The position numbers and the translations under genes were made by a program. From contig CAYUNW010000001.1 in NCBI GenBank assembly GCA_964446235.1, positions 119,884-183,883 of the forward strand: DNA of 64,000 bases, given 5' to 3'. Shown here piece by piece: positions 25,812 through 33,755 of this stretch (position 1 is its first letter; every line of letters begins with the position of its first letter). Under the pieces are notes generated by a model, which did no database searches, was not told the DNA's origin, and saw only the letters and a program-made list of their open reading frames with translations. Source of the DNA: CAYUNW01 sp964446235. GTDB taxonomy: Bacteria; Patescibacteriota; Microgenomatia; 2-02-FULL-39-11.

Positions 25812-25997
25812 TCACCAACTTGCTTTTATAACTCCGGGTAACTCCCCTTTATGTGCTTTTTCACGAAAACACAACCTGCATAAACCGAACCTTCTGATAT
25901 AACCTCTACTTCTACCACATAATTGACACCTATTTACATTTCTAACTAGGTGTTTTTGTTTTTTTTGAAATTTGATAATATCTGATTTTTTTGCCAT
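25812..25997 (-). CDS. rpsN: 30S ribosomal protein S14, zinc-binding type
   Basis: A 61-residue type Z S14. Zinc ligands C24, C27, C40 and C43 are complete (CQLC and CRLC). The start is taken as the ATG at 25997; the frame extends to 26030 but that part overlaps rplE. It is the short form common in Gram-positive bacteria and the Candidate Phyla Radiation. It binds the 30S head near S3. Confidence 0.96.
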   Translation of the reverse strand: MAKKSDIIKFQKKQKHLVRNVNRCQLCGRSRGYIRRFGLCRLCFREKAHKGELPGVIKASW

Positions 25998-26004
25998 AAA
26001 TTCT

Positions 26005-26559
26005 TTAATTCTTAAATTCCTTTTTTTCAAAAGGCATACCTAATATTTTTAATAATTCATAAGAGAATTTTTTATTCTTTGAATTCGTTACAAAAGTAAT
26101 TTCTAAACCTCTAATCTTATCAATTTGACTATAATCAATTTCTGGAAATACTATCTGTTCTGTTAATCCCAATGTATAATTCCCGTTTGAATCAAAGCTT
26201 TCAATTTTTACTCCTCGGAAATCTCTTATTCTTGATAACACGATTTTAAATAATTTCTCTACAAAATCATACATTTTCTGTCCTCTTAATGTTGTTTTTA
26301 CACCAATCTCCATACCTTTTCTTAATTTGAATGCTGATATGTCTTTTTTTGCCTTTGTTATTAATGGTTTCTGTCCGCTTATTAATTCTAACTGACTAGA
26401 TACATTACTAATAATTTTTTTATCTGTAGTAGCTTCACCTAAACCAATATTTATTACTACTTTCAATAGTTTAGGGATCATCATTACATTTGAAATTTTC
26501 AACTCTTTTTTAAGCTGTTCTTTATATTTATCGTTATATATTTTATTAAGATTATTCAT
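26005..26559 (-). CDS. rplE: 50S ribosomal protein L5
   Basis: A 184-residue L5 with NVMMIPKLLKVVINIGLGEA (about 23-42), GQKPLITKAKKDISAFKLRKG (about 71-90) and the EIDYSQIDKIRGLEITFVT segment near the C terminus. It carries 5S rRNA into the large subunit and contacts S13 across the interface. Normal length. Confidence 0.97.
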   Translation of the reverse strand: MNNLNKIYNDKYKEQLKKELKISNVMMIPKLLKVVINIGLGEATTDKKIISNVSSQLELISGQKPLITKAKKDISAFKLRKGMEIGVKTTLRGQKMYDFVEKLFKIVLSRIRDFRGVKIESFDSNGNYTLGLTEQIVFPEIDYSQIDKIRGLEITFVTNSKNKKFSYELLKILGMPFEKKEFKN

Positions 26560-26574
26560 ATTTAAGAATCATGA

Positions 26575-26883
26575 TTATATCACTGAACCGCATTTTTTGC
26601 AGATCCTCTGTTTTTTCTTAGCAATAATTTTAAATCCTATCCTAGATGGTTTGGAACATTTATGACAAATATAAGCTATTTTACTAACAGGAATAGGTTT
26701 ACTGAATTCAATTATCCCACCTTGTACTTTCTCGTCTCTTTTTTTAAGATGTCTTTTGGAAACGTTTAAACCCGGCAAAAATACTTTCATATCCTTGGGT
26801 AATAACTTATCAATTTTTGCTTTTTTACCTTTATCTTTTCCGCTTGTAATAATTACTTCATCGCCTTTTTTATATTTAAACAT
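26575..26883 (-). CDS. rplX: 50S ribosomal protein L24
   Basis: A 102-residue L24: KOW domain at the start (KGDEVIITSGKDKGK) and a C-terminal pair of CxxC motifs (ICHKC and ICKKC) that form a zinc ribbon, as in many non-E. coli L24 proteins. Start chosen as ATG at 26883; a TTG two codons earlier is possible. It starts assembly of the 5' domain of 23S rRNA. Confidence 0.95.
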   Translation of the reverse strand: MFKYKKGDEVIITSGKDKGKKAKIDKLLPKDMKVFLPGLNVSKRHLKKRDEKVQGGIIEFSKPIPVSKIAYICHKCSKPSRIGFKIIAKKKQRICKKCGSVI

Positions 26884-26885
26884 AT

Positions 26886-27260
26886 TCAAAAAACCTCTTT
26901 CGCCATAGAGGCAATTTTATTAAATCCTAATTCTTTTATTTCTCTTGCTATTGGTCCAAATACTCTTGTAGCGACCGGATTTTTGTCGTTCGGATTATCA
27001 ATAATTACTACTGCGTTATCATCAAATCGAATATATGAACCGTCTGATCTTCTTTTTTCTTTTTTTGTTCTCACCACTACAGCCTTTATAACAGAATGAG
27101 TCTTCACTGTTCCTATAGGATCTGCTTTTTTTACTACCCCAGTTATTATATCCCCAATAAAGGCAAATTTACTGTTACCCCTACCATGTACCTGAATTAC
27201 AGAGATTTTACTAGCACCGCTATTATCAGCCACATTTACAATAGATCTTAGTTGTAACAT
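26886..27260 (-). CDS. rplN: 50S ribosomal protein L14
   Basis: A 124-residue L14 with LQLRSIVNVADNSGASKISVI at its start (2-22), KKADPIGTVKTHSVIKAVVV and GPIAREIKELGFNKIASMAKEV at the end. It forms bridges with 16S rRNA at the subunit interface. Normal length, one-base overlap with rpsQ. Confidence 0.98.
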   Translation of the reverse strand: MLQLRSIVNVADNSGASKISVIQVHGRGNSKFAFIGDIITGVVKKADPIGTVKTHSVIKAVVVRTKKEKRRSDGSYIRFDDNAVVIIDNPNDKNPVATRVFGPIAREIKELGFNKIASMAKEVF

Positions 27261-27511
27261 TATTTTTTCTCCTTCTTATCATGAGATAAAACTTTTTCCA
27301 CTATATAATGTTTTTGTTTAGATAACGGTCTGGTTTGTTTAATTAGCACCTCATCTCCCGTATTAATTGGGAAACCTTCATAATGCGCTTTAATTCTGGC
27401 TGTTCTTTTCAGAATTTTTTTATATAATGGGTGAATTTTACTATTTTCAATTTCAACCACGACTGTATTTTTCATTTTGTTTGATACGACTATCCCTTGT
27501 AATAATTTCAT
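27260..27511 (-). CDS. rpsQ: 30S ribosomal protein S17
   Basis: An 83-residue OB-fold S17 with LLQGIVVSNKMKNTVVVEIE (3-22) and GDEVLIKQTRPLSKQKHYIVEKVL (about 52-75). It binds helices 7 and 11 of 16S rRNA. Overlaps rpmC by 4 bp. Confidence 0.97.
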   Translation of the reverse strand: MKLLQGIVVSNKMKNTVVVEIENSKIHPLYKKILKRTARIKAHYEGFPINTGDEVLIKQTRPLSKQKHYIVEKVLSHDKKEKK

Positions 27512-27714
27512 TTTTTTACCAACTCCCTTCTACGCAATTCTGTAAGAAATTTTGCGATTTTTCTTTTCTTTTTCTTTACTAAATTTGTATCTCGGAATTT
27601 GCTTGCATTTATTTCTATCGATACTTTTGCAATATCTTCACGCTCTTTTTTCAGCATGTTATTTAGCTGAGAATCTGTCATGTCAATAATTTTTTCAATA
27701 ATTTTATTGCTCAT
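27508..27714 (-). CDS. rpmC: 50S ribosomal protein L29
   Basis: A 68-residue helical hairpin protein. The C-terminal helix KKRKIAKFLTELRRREL (about 48-64) has the L29 signature IA(R/K)xxTxL. It surrounds the exit tunnel and is a docking site for trigger factor and SRP. Gene order rplP-rpmC-rpsQ is conserved. Confidence 0.93.
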   Translation of the reverse strand: MSNKIIEKIIDMTDSQLNNMLKKEREDIAKVSIEINASKFRDTNLVKKKKRKIAKFLTELRRRELVKK

Positions 27715-27717
27715 TTT

Positions 27718-28125
27718 TTATTTACGTTTTACGTATTTTGATTTAAATGGTAATTTACTAGCAGCCTTTCGCATAGCTTCCTGTGCAATCTGTTCAGAAA
27801 CACCGCTCATTTCAAATAATATTTTACCCGGTCTGATAACTGCCACATGATCAACAACATCACCTTTACCACTACCCATTCTCACTTCCGGCGGTTTATC
27901 AGATATAGGTTTATCTGGAAATACTCTAATCCATACTCTTCCGCCTTTTTGAGTATATTTTGTTAAAACTTTTCTACCTGCTTCAATATGCTTTGCTGAC
28001 AACCAACCGCATGCCATAGCTTTCAATCCATAATCTCCAAAAGAAACCATAGAACCCCTATATGACTTTCCTGCCATTGTACCTCTAAATTGTTTTCTAA
28101 ATTTTTCTCTTTTTGGTGCTAACAT
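27718..28125 (-). CDS. rplP: 50S ribosomal protein L16
   Basis: A 135-residue L16 with MLAPKREKFRKQFRGTM at the start, IEAGRKVLTKYTQKGGRVWIRVFPD (about 46-70) and PGKILFEMSG (about 97-106). It lies at the A-site tRNA elbow. One base separates it from rpsC. Normal length. Confidence 0.98.
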   Translation of the reverse strand: MLAPKREKFRKQFRGTMAGKSYRGSMVSFGDYGLKAMACGWLSAKHIEAGRKVLTKYTQKGGRVWIRVFPDKPISDKPPEVRMGSGKGDVVDHVAVIRPGKILFEMSGVSEQIAQEAMRKAASKLPFKSKYVKRK

Positions 28126-28126
28126 A

Positions 28127-28786
28127 TTATTTTTTACATATCCAAACTTTTACACCTATATATCCGGATTTAGTAAGTGACGGTAATGATGCAAAATCCA
28201 CTCTTTCACGTAATGTAGATAAAGGTATTGAACCTTGTTTATAGGTTTCAGTTCTGGAAATTTCTGCTCCCGCAATTCTACCTGCTAAAGTTATCTTTGC
28301 TCCTTTTGCTCCAGAAGTCATAATTTTTTCCAATGCAAAATTCACAACCCTTTTATGTGGCAATCTTCTAGCTAGTTGTTCTGCTATCTGTGAAGCCATA
28401 AAATAAGCCGATAGATTTGGTTCTTTTTCCGGTTCAACCCTTAAATCAATTTTTAAAGCAGATTTTGGGTCTAGTAGCTTATTTTTTCTTCTGTGTGTCA
28501 AGATTAATTTTGTCAATTCTTTTTTAAGTTCTTCCATATTCTGACCACCTCTACCTATTACCACACCGGGACGAACCACATGAAGTATTAAATTTAATTT
28601 ATTAATACTCCTTTCGATCTCGATTTTTGAAATTCCAGCTTTTGATAATTTATTTATTAAAAAATCCCGAACAATCGAGTCTTCATAAACAAAATGCTTG
28701 TATCTTTTATTATCAGCAAACCATCTAGATTCCCATGTATAAATTACACCTATTCGGAAACCTTTAGGATTTATTTTCTGTCCCAC
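28127..28786 (-). CDS. rpsC: 30S ribosomal protein S3
   Basis: A 219-residue S3. I choose the GTG at 28786, since AAAGGAG lies five bases before it and the protein then begins MGQKINPKGFRIGV, the canonical S3 start. An in-frame ATG at 28804 would add six residues. The KH domain (about 40-105, VVIGRGGQNMEELKKEL) and the C domain with GRIAGAEISRTE (about 170-181) are complete. It shapes the mRNA entry site. It overlaps the end of rplV by 23 bp. Confidence 0.95.
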   Translation of the reverse strand: MGQKINPKGFRIGVIYTWESRWFADNKRYKHFVYEDSIVRDFLINKLSKAGISKIEIERSINKLNLILHVVRPGVVIGRGGQNMEELKKELTKLILTHRRKNKLLDPKSALKIDLRVEPEKEPNLSAYFMASQIAEQLARRLPHKRVVNFALEKIMTSGAKGAKITLAGRIAGAEISRTETYKQGSIPLSTLRERVDFASLPSLTKSGYIGVKVWICKK

Positions 28787-29189
28787 TTTTGCTCCTTTCT
28801 TCATCTTTTTGAATTTTTTTCTTATCTGATTTATTTTTCATGATTTCAGGTTTTTTAAATTTTTGTTCTAATAATACTTTTATATTGCAGGTACGTTTTT
28901 TATACTGATGGGCCATACCCCTGGATACTGCATGCCATCGTTTAAATGCTGGACCTTTAGTAACTTCGATAGTTTTAATGATCAAATCATTTTCGTTTAT
29001 CTTATTATTATTTACAGCATTATTTTTGGCGCTTAAAATAATTTTTTTCAGTAATCTAGCAGCTTTTGTTTCACCTACGGTCAAAATATTTTGCGCTTTA
29101 TTTACATCCATACCAGTTAATTTACCTGAAATAAATTTCAGCTTCTTAGGTGACATTCTTATGTATTTTATTTCGGTAACTAATTTCAT
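28764..29189 (-). CDS. rplV: 50S ribosomal protein L22
   Basis: A 141-residue L22. The core (1-112) has YIRMSPKKLKFISGKLTG and GPAFKRWHAVSRGMAHQYKKRTCNI, the beta hairpin lining the exit tunnel. The last 28 residues are a charged Lys/Glu/Ser extension not found in E. coli; part of it overlaps the rpsC start. The extension may be partly a by-product of the overlap. Confidence 0.95.
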   Translation of the reverse strand: MKLVTEIKYIRMSPKKLKFISGKLTGMDVNKAQNILTVGETKAARLLKKIILSAKNNAVNNNKINENDLIIKTIEVTKGPAFKRWHAVSRGMAHQYKKRTCNIKVLLEQKFKKPEIMKNKSDKKKIQKDEERSKSGTENKS

Positions 29190-29190
29190 A

Positions 29191-29475
29191 TTATGTCTTT
29201 TCTAATACCCTTTTAGTAACTTTTCCATGACCTCTAAATGTCCGCGTGGGAGCAAACTCCCCTAATCTGTGTCCCACCATAGTCTCAGTAATGAAAATTT
29301 CAGTATGAAACCTACCGTTATGAACTGCAATCTTGTGACCCACAAAATCCGGAGAAACTTGACAATTTCTTGACCAGGTTTTTATAGCTTCATTTGATTC
29401 CGATTTTTTTTGGTTTAATATTTTTTTTAATAATCTATTATCAATATAAGGACCTTTTTTTGAACTTCTTGCCAT
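29191..29475 (-). CDS. rpsS: 30S ribosomal protein S19
   Basis: A 94-residue S19 with RSSKKGPYIDNRLLKK at the start, TWSRNCQVSPDFVGHKIAVHNG (about 33-54) and GHRLGEFAPTRTFRGH (about 69-84). It sits in the 30S head near S13. Normal length and order (rplB-rpsS-rplV). Confidence 0.98.
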   Translation of the reverse strand: MARSSKKGPYIDNRLLKKILNQKKSESNEAIKTWSRNCQVSPDFVGHKIAVHNGRFHTEIFITETMVGHRLGEFAPTRTFRGHGKVTKRVLEKT

Positions 29476-29476
29476 A

Positions 29477-30232
29477 TTATTTATTCCTTTTCTTTATAAT
29501 AAATTTATTACTGTATTTAAATTTTTTTCTTGTCTTTTTCCCTCTTGCTACTTTTCCCCAAGGAGTTTTTGACGACTTTAACCCTTCCCCGCTTCTTCCT
29601 TCCCCTCCTCCGTGAGGATGTGATCTTGGATTTTGTGCAGTACCTCTTACTACCGGTCTTCTTCCTAATAATCTAGATCTGCCTGCTTTTCTAAGATTTT
29701 TAGTTTTTTCTTCAACATTTGACAGTTGTCCGATTGAAGCAAAGCATTCTAGTTTAATTTTCCTTACCTCACCTGATGGCATCTTAACATGGGCAAAATT
29801 ATCTTCTTTTGCCAAAATAATTGCAAGAGTACCTGCGCCTCTAACTATTTGACCACCTTTCCCCGGATGCATCTCAATATTATGTATAGACGTCCCTATA
29901 GGTATCTCTGAAAGAGGCATGCTATTTCCTGCTTTGGTTTCAATATTTTTCTTTCCTGAAATCACCTTATCGTTAATTTTTAATCCTAAGGGTGCCAGAA
30001 TATACTTTTTATCACCATCTGCATAATTTATTAATGCTATATTGACACTTCTGTTTGGATCCTGTTCAATTTTAATAACTTTTCCCCATATACCATGTTT
30101 GTTTCTCAAAAAATCTATTTCACGGTAATACCTCTTTTGCCTACCACCCTGATGACGGGTGGTAACTTTACCCGTATTATTCCTACCTGATTTTTTCGGT
30201 AGTATTTTATATAATTTTTTTATTTTATTCAT
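29477..30232 (-). CDS. rplB: 50S ribosomal protein L2, short N terminus
   Basis: A 251-residue L2. GRNNTGKVTTRHQGGRQKRYYR (about 16-37) and the C-terminal RGTAQNPRSHPHGGGEG (about 199-215) with the His important for peptidyl-transferase assembly are present. About 25 residues found at the N terminus of other L2 proteins (usual length about 275) are absent; the frame shows no upstream start before rplW ends. Otherwise intact. Confidence 0.95.
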   Translation of the reverse strand: MNKIKKLYKILPKKSGRNNTGKVTTRHQGGRQKRYYREIDFLRNKHGIWGKVIKIEQDPNRSVNIALINYADGDKKYILAPLGLKINDKVISGKKNIETKAGNSMPLSEIPIGTSIHNIEMHPGKGGQIVRGAGTLAIILAKEDNFAHVKMPSGEVRKIKLECFASIGQLSNVEEKTKNLRKAGRSRLLGRRPVVRGTAQNPRSHPHGGGEGRSGEGLKSSKTPWGKVARGKKTRKKFKYSNKFIIKKRNK

Positions 30233-30235
30233 AGA

Positions 30236-30535
30236 TTACTCTTTCCCTTGAGTTGTATGAAAAATATCAATTTTCTGTCCTTTTTCCAATTTCACACGGG
30301 CTATTTTTACAGTCGGAGCTTTAACCATTTTTCTTTGTTTACCTGTTCTTTTCAATTTTCCTTTTCTGATTACTGTAGAAATGTTTATAACTTTTACTTT
30401 ATAAATTTTACTTATTTCTTCAACTATCCTTTTTTTCTCTGCTTTTAGATTCACAATAAAGGTATAAATGTTTTTACCAACATCAAGTATTGATTTTTCT
30501 GTAATATTTGGTTTGATAATTATAGATGTTTTCAT
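30236..30535 (-). CDS. rplW: 50S ribosomal protein L23
   Basis: A 99-residue L23 with IIKPNITEKSILDVGKNIYTFIV (about 6-28) and the C-terminal KAPTVKIARVKLEKGQKIDIF strand region. It lies at the exit tunnel with L29. Overlaps rplD by 4 bp. Confidence 0.95.
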   Translation of the reverse strand: MKTSIIIKPNITEKSILDVGKNIYTFIVNLKAEKKRIVEEISKIYKVKVINISTVIRKGKLKRTGKQRKMVKAPTVKIARVKLEKGQKIDIFHTTQGKE

Positions 30536-31296
30536 TTTGATTTTAAGTTCTTTCTATTTGTTTTCACTACAGGCTTAATTTGGTTTTTATGATTATCGGA
30601 ATTTTTATTTTTTTTACTATATATTTGTTCCAACACTGTTATTGCATCTTTTGAAAAAAGCACAGTTTTTGAAGTTAAAATTTGATATGTATTTAATATT
30701 TGAACTGGAACAACAAATAAATTTTTGATATTTCTCGTAATCAAATTGAGTTTTGAATCATTTTTTGCAACTACAAGTAAAGTCTTGTTTTTAAGTTGTT
30801 TTGATTTTGTAGTCAAACCCAAGCTTGTAAGGAATTTAATGGTGTGTTTTGTTTTTAATTCAATCTTATCAAGACCGGTAACAATTTTAAGTTCTTCTTG
30901 TTTTAGTTTATCAGTTAATGCGGAAAAAAATGCTAGTTTCTTCATTTTTTTCGAAAGCGTTAATTTATAATCGTATGTTTTCGGACCATGAGCCACTCCA
31001 CCTCCAATAAAAATTGGAGCTCTCTTACTACCATGTCTTGCTCTTCCTGTACCCTTTTGTCTATACATTTTCTTTGTAGTGAATGATACTTCAGATCTGG
31101 TCTTTGCTTTTCTAGTTCCTAATCTTTGGTTTGTATGAAAAACTCTTATAGCTTGAGCAATAAGCTTGAGATTTATCTTTACACCGAATATTTCTTTCGG
31201 TAATAAGATTTTACCTATCGATTTACCCAGAATATTAATTACCTGAACATTTAATTCACCTTGAGTGTTTGTTTTTGTCGATATTTTTTTTGCCAT
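30532..31296 (-). CDS. rplD: 50S ribosomal protein L4
   Basis: A 254-residue L4. The tunnel loop has GTRKAKTRSEVSFTTKKMYRQKGTGRARHGSKRAP (about residues 60-94, Gln-Lys-Gly-Thr-Gly-Arg-Ala-Arg). It is longer than E. coli L4 (201) because of a 17-residue N-terminal lead and a Lys/Asn-rich C-terminal tail (about 225-254). In E. coli L4 also attenuates its own operon; a leader hairpin lies before rplC here. Confidence 0.95.
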   Translation of the reverse strand: MAKKISTKTNTQGELNVQVINILGKSIGKILLPKEIFGVKINLKLIAQAIRVFHTNQRLGTRKAKTRSEVSFTTKKMYRQKGTGRARHGSKRAPIFIGGGVAHGPKTYDYKLTLSKKMKKLAFFSALTDKLKQEELKIVTGLDKIELKTKHTIKFLTSLGLTTKSKQLKNKTLLVVAKNDSKLNLITRNIKNLFVVPVQILNTYQILTSKTVLFSKDAITVLEQIYSKKNKNSDNHKNQIKPVVKTNRKNLKSK

Positions 31297-31301
31297 ACAA
31301 T

Positions 31302-31937
31302 TTATACACTTTTAATTATCAATAATGAATTTCTTCCGCCAGGTGCTAAACCTTTGATATTTAGTATTTCATTTCTTGAATCTATTGATATAACTTTTAG
31401 ATTTTTAATTGTAACTTGATCATTTCCCATTCTACCTGCCATTCTTTTACCTTTATATACTCTTCCAGGAGTAGTAGTTTGCCCTATAGATCCTGGACTT
31501 CTTTCTCTGTCTGACTGACCATGAGTTCTCGGACCTCCTTTAAAATGATGTCTTTTTACACCACCCTGAAAACCCTTACCTTTTGAAATCCCAGTCACTT
31601 GAACCAAATCACCTTCCTGGAATATTTTATTAATATCTATTTTTTCGCCAATTTTTATATCAGAATCCATTTCCTCCATAAACTTAATTTCTTTGATATA
31701 TCGTGGAGGATTTTTCTCAAGTCCGGTTTTTTTTAGAAAACCTAAAATACTTTTTTTTGTATTTTTTGACTTTTTTACCCCTATTCCCAATTGATAAGCA
31801 CGGTAACCGTCTTTTTCAGATTCTTTTATATTTACCAAATATTGTGGACCTACTTTAATTCGAGTTATCGGTACTCTAATTTCCTCTTTGGTAAAAATAT
31901 TCGTTTGATCTAATTTAATTCCTAATATTGCTTTCAT
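31302..31937 (-). CDS. rplC: 50S ribosomal protein L3
   Basis: A 211-residue L3. VTGISKGKGFQGGVKRHHFKGGPRTHGQSD-type motif covers about residues 114-143, and GQTTTPGRVYKGKRMAGRMG about 152-171. No Shine-Dalgarno: a terminator-like hairpin with a U8 tract ends only three bases before the ATG. L3 initiates 50S assembly. It is the first gene of the S10-type segment after a 132-bp leader, with rpsJ detached upstream. Confidence 0.97.
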   Translation of the reverse strand: MKAILGIKLDQTNIFTKEEIRVPITRIKVGPQYLVNIKESEKDGYRAYQLGIGVKKSKNTKKSILGFLKKTGLEKNPPRYIKEIKFMEEMDSDIKIGEKIDINKIFQEGDLVQVTGISKGKGFQGGVKRHHFKGGPRTHGQSDRERSPGSIGQTTTPGRVYKGKRMAGRMGNDQVTIKNLKVISIDSRNEILNIKGLAPGGRNSLLIIKSV

Positions 31938-31940
31938 CTT

Positions 31941-31967
31941 AAAAAAAATCAGCCCCGGATAGGGGCT
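31941..31967 (-). terminator. terminator-like hairpin directly upstream of rplC (possible attenuator)
   Basis: On the minus strand AGCCCC (31967-31962) pairs with GGGGCT (31956-31951) around a five-base loop, then GA and eight T follow. The T-run ends three bases before the rplC ATG. It can end the tuf-rpsJ transcript or act as an attenuator for the L3-L4 operon. A second 6-bp hairpin (GTACAT/ATGTAC, 32006-32024) lies upstream in the same leader. Confidence 0.7.
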
Positions 31968-32005
31968 AATTACTCCATCCAGGTTATTTAAAAATATTAT
32001 AATTT

Positions 32006-32024
32006 GTACATTATTCTCATGTAC
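32006..32024 (-). promoter_or_regulatory. leader hairpin between rpsJ and rplC
   Basis: GTACAT and ATGTAC pair perfectly across a seven-base loop. Just upstream on the minus strand, at about 32034-32039, is a TATAAT that could start an rplC transcript carrying both leader hairpins; its best -35 (TTGAAA) is at a short 15-bp spacing. Confidence 0.4.
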
Positions 32025-32069
32025 GGCTCTTTATATTATACAAAAATCGTCTTTTTTTCAATAATTAAT

Positions 32070-32378
32070 TTACATTTTTATCTCAATATCAACTCCTGCA
32101 GGTAATTCCAAATGCATTAAACTGTCAATTGTTCTATCTGTTGGTTCTAGAATATCTATTAATCTTTTATGAATTTTTATCATAAAAGCTTCTCTACTAT
32201 CCTTATCTGTAAAAGGTGATCTTTGCACACTGTAATGATGGCGATCTGTAGGTAATGGAATTGGCCCAATAACTCTAGCTCCCGTTCTTACAGCGGTATC
32301 CAAGATTTTTTGGCACGAATCATCAATTATTCTGCCATCATATGCTTTTAAACGTACTCTAATTCTGCCTTTTGGCAT
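32070..32378 (-). CDS. rpsJ: 30S ribosomal protein S10
   Basis: A 102-residue S10 with IRVRLKAYDGRIIDDSCQKI (about 5-24), GPIPLPTDRHHYSVQRSPF (about 38-56) and LELPAGVDIEIKM at the end. It belongs to the 30S head and, in other bacteria, is NusE in antitermination. Here it follows tuf by 39 bp and is separated from rplC by a 132-bp leader with hairpins. Confidence 0.98.
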   Translation of the reverse strand: MPKGRIRVRLKAYDGRIIDDSCQKILDTAVRTGARVIGPIPLPTDRHHYSVQRSPFTDKDSREAFMIKIHKRLIDILEPTDRTIDSLMHLELPAGVDIEIKM

Positions 32379-32417
32379 TTTATTTTCTTATAAAATAATA
32401 TTGAGCAGGTCTTTAAT

Positions 32418-33602
32418 TTATTTAAGTATTTTTGTAATTACACCGGCTCCAACGGTTTTTCCACCTTCTCTTACGGCAAACCTTTGACCTTCTTCCAATG
32501 CTACCGGAACTATCAGTTTAACGGTCATTTTAATACTATCACCTGGCATTACCATCTCTATTCCTTTAGGTAATGTTGCTTCTCCAGTAATATCGGTTGT
32601 TTTAATATAAAACTGTGGTCTGTATCCTGTAAAAAACGGTGTATGTCTACCACCCTCTTCTTTTGTCAAAATATATACTTCTGCTTCAAACTCGGTATGT
32701 GGTGTAATTGATCCTGTTTTAGCAATAACTTGACCTCTTTCAACCTGATCTTTTTCCATACCTCGAAGCAATAAACCTACATTATCACCAGCCATCGCAT
32801 CGTTTAACGTTTTTCTAAACATTTCTATCCCTGTCACGACAGTTTTTTGGGTTGCTTTAATTCCAACTATCTCAACTTCATCATTAACTTTCAAAGTGCC
32901 TCTTTCAACTCTTCCGGTAACAACAGTACCTCTTCCTTTTATCGAAAATACATCTTCGATAGGCATTAAGAAAGGTTTTTCTGTGTCCCTTTTCGGTTCC
33001 GGAACATACTCATCGACCTGTTTCATCAATTCTTCAATTGATTTCACTGCTTCAGGATCACCTTGTAAAGCTTTAAGAGCACTACCTCTTATAACCGGAA
33101 TTTTATCACCGGGAAACTTATATTTAGTCAATAACTCTCTTACTTCCATTTCAACTAAATCAAGTAATTCTTTATCAGTTACCATATCTGTTTTATTCAT
33201 AAAGACAATTATTGCCGGCACATTGACCTGTCCTGCTAACAATATATGCTCTCTAGTTTGAGGCATTGGTCCATCAGGAGCTGAAACAACTAATATTGCT
33301 CCATCCATCTGCGCAGCTCCGGTAATCATATTTTTAATGTAATCTGCGTGACCAGGAGCATCAATATGAGCATAATGCCTTTTTTCCGTTTCGTATTCTG
33401 AATGGTGAATATTAATCGTAACACCACGAGCTTTTTCTTCCGGCGCATTGTCAATTTCTTCGTATTTCAATGCTTTTGCCAATCCTTTTTGTGCTAAAAC
33501 ATGGGTAATGGCAGATGTTAATGTGGTTTTACCATGATCTACATGTCCAATTGTTCCTATATTTAAATGTGGTTTATTTCTTTGAAAGGCACCTGTTGCC
33601 AT
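32418..33602 (-). CDS. tuf: elongation factor Tu
   Basis: A 394-residue EF-Tu. G1 GHVDHGKTT (about 18-26), G3 DAPGHADYIKNM (about 80-91) and G4 NKTD (about 135-138) are complete, followed by two beta-barrel domains. It brings aminoacyl-tRNA to the ribosome. A strong AAAGGAG lies five bases before the ATG. Upstream is a consensus-like promoter and a small hairpin with U6. Only one tuf gene is seen in the window. Confidence 0.98.
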   Translation of the reverse strand: MATGAFQRNKPHLNIGTIGHVDHGKTTLTSAITHVLAQKGLAKALKYEEIDNAPEEKARGVTINIHHSEYETEKRHYAHIDAPGHADYIKNMITGAAQMDGAILVVSAPDGPMPQTREHILLAGQVNVPAIIVFMNKTDMVTDKELLDLVEMEVRELLTKYKFPGDKIPVIRGSALKALQGDPEAVKSIEELMKQVDEYVPEPKRDTEKPFLMPIEDVFSIKGRGTVVTGRVERGTLKVNDEVEIVGIKATQKTVVTGIEMFRKTLNDAMAGDNVGLLLRGMEKDQVERGQVIAKTGSITPHTEFEAEVYILTKEEGGRHTPFFTGYRPQFYIKTTDITGEATLPKGIEMVMPGDSIKMTVKLIVPVALEEGQRFAVREGGKTVGAGVITKILK

Positions 33603-33665
33603 ATCAAATCTCCTTTCTTTATTTTTATAATTATGATATTACCCAAATATCGTAAAAATTTAACT

Positions 33666-33687
33666 AAAAAACTGCCCAAATTTTGGG
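33666..33687 (-). terminator. terminator-like hairpin between fusA and tuf
   Basis: Minus strand CCCAAA/TTTGGG stem (33687-33675) followed by CAG and six T. It lies downstream of the fusA stop but also downstream of the tuf promoter, near the 5' end of the expected tuf transcript. Confidence 0.5.
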
Positions 33688-33694
33688 TATTAGG

Positions 33695-33723
33695 ATTATA
33701 CACTATCAAACAGTACTAAACAA
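33695..33723 (-). promoter_or_regulatory. sigma70 promoter for tuf-rpsJ
   Basis: Minus strand TTGTTT (33723-33718), 17-bp spacer, perfect TATAAT (33700-33695). Start of transcription would be near 33688, giving a leader of about 86 nt with the CCCAAA hairpin at its 5' end. Confidence 0.6.
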
Positions 33724-33755
33724 GAGGTTTCTAATAGGAATTATCGGAATTAAAT

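Noticed and set aside
28765..28804. S3 start at the upstream ATG (28804)
   Set aside because: Kept only as an alternative: the GTG at 28786 has AAAGGAG at ideal spacing and gives the standard MGQK start.
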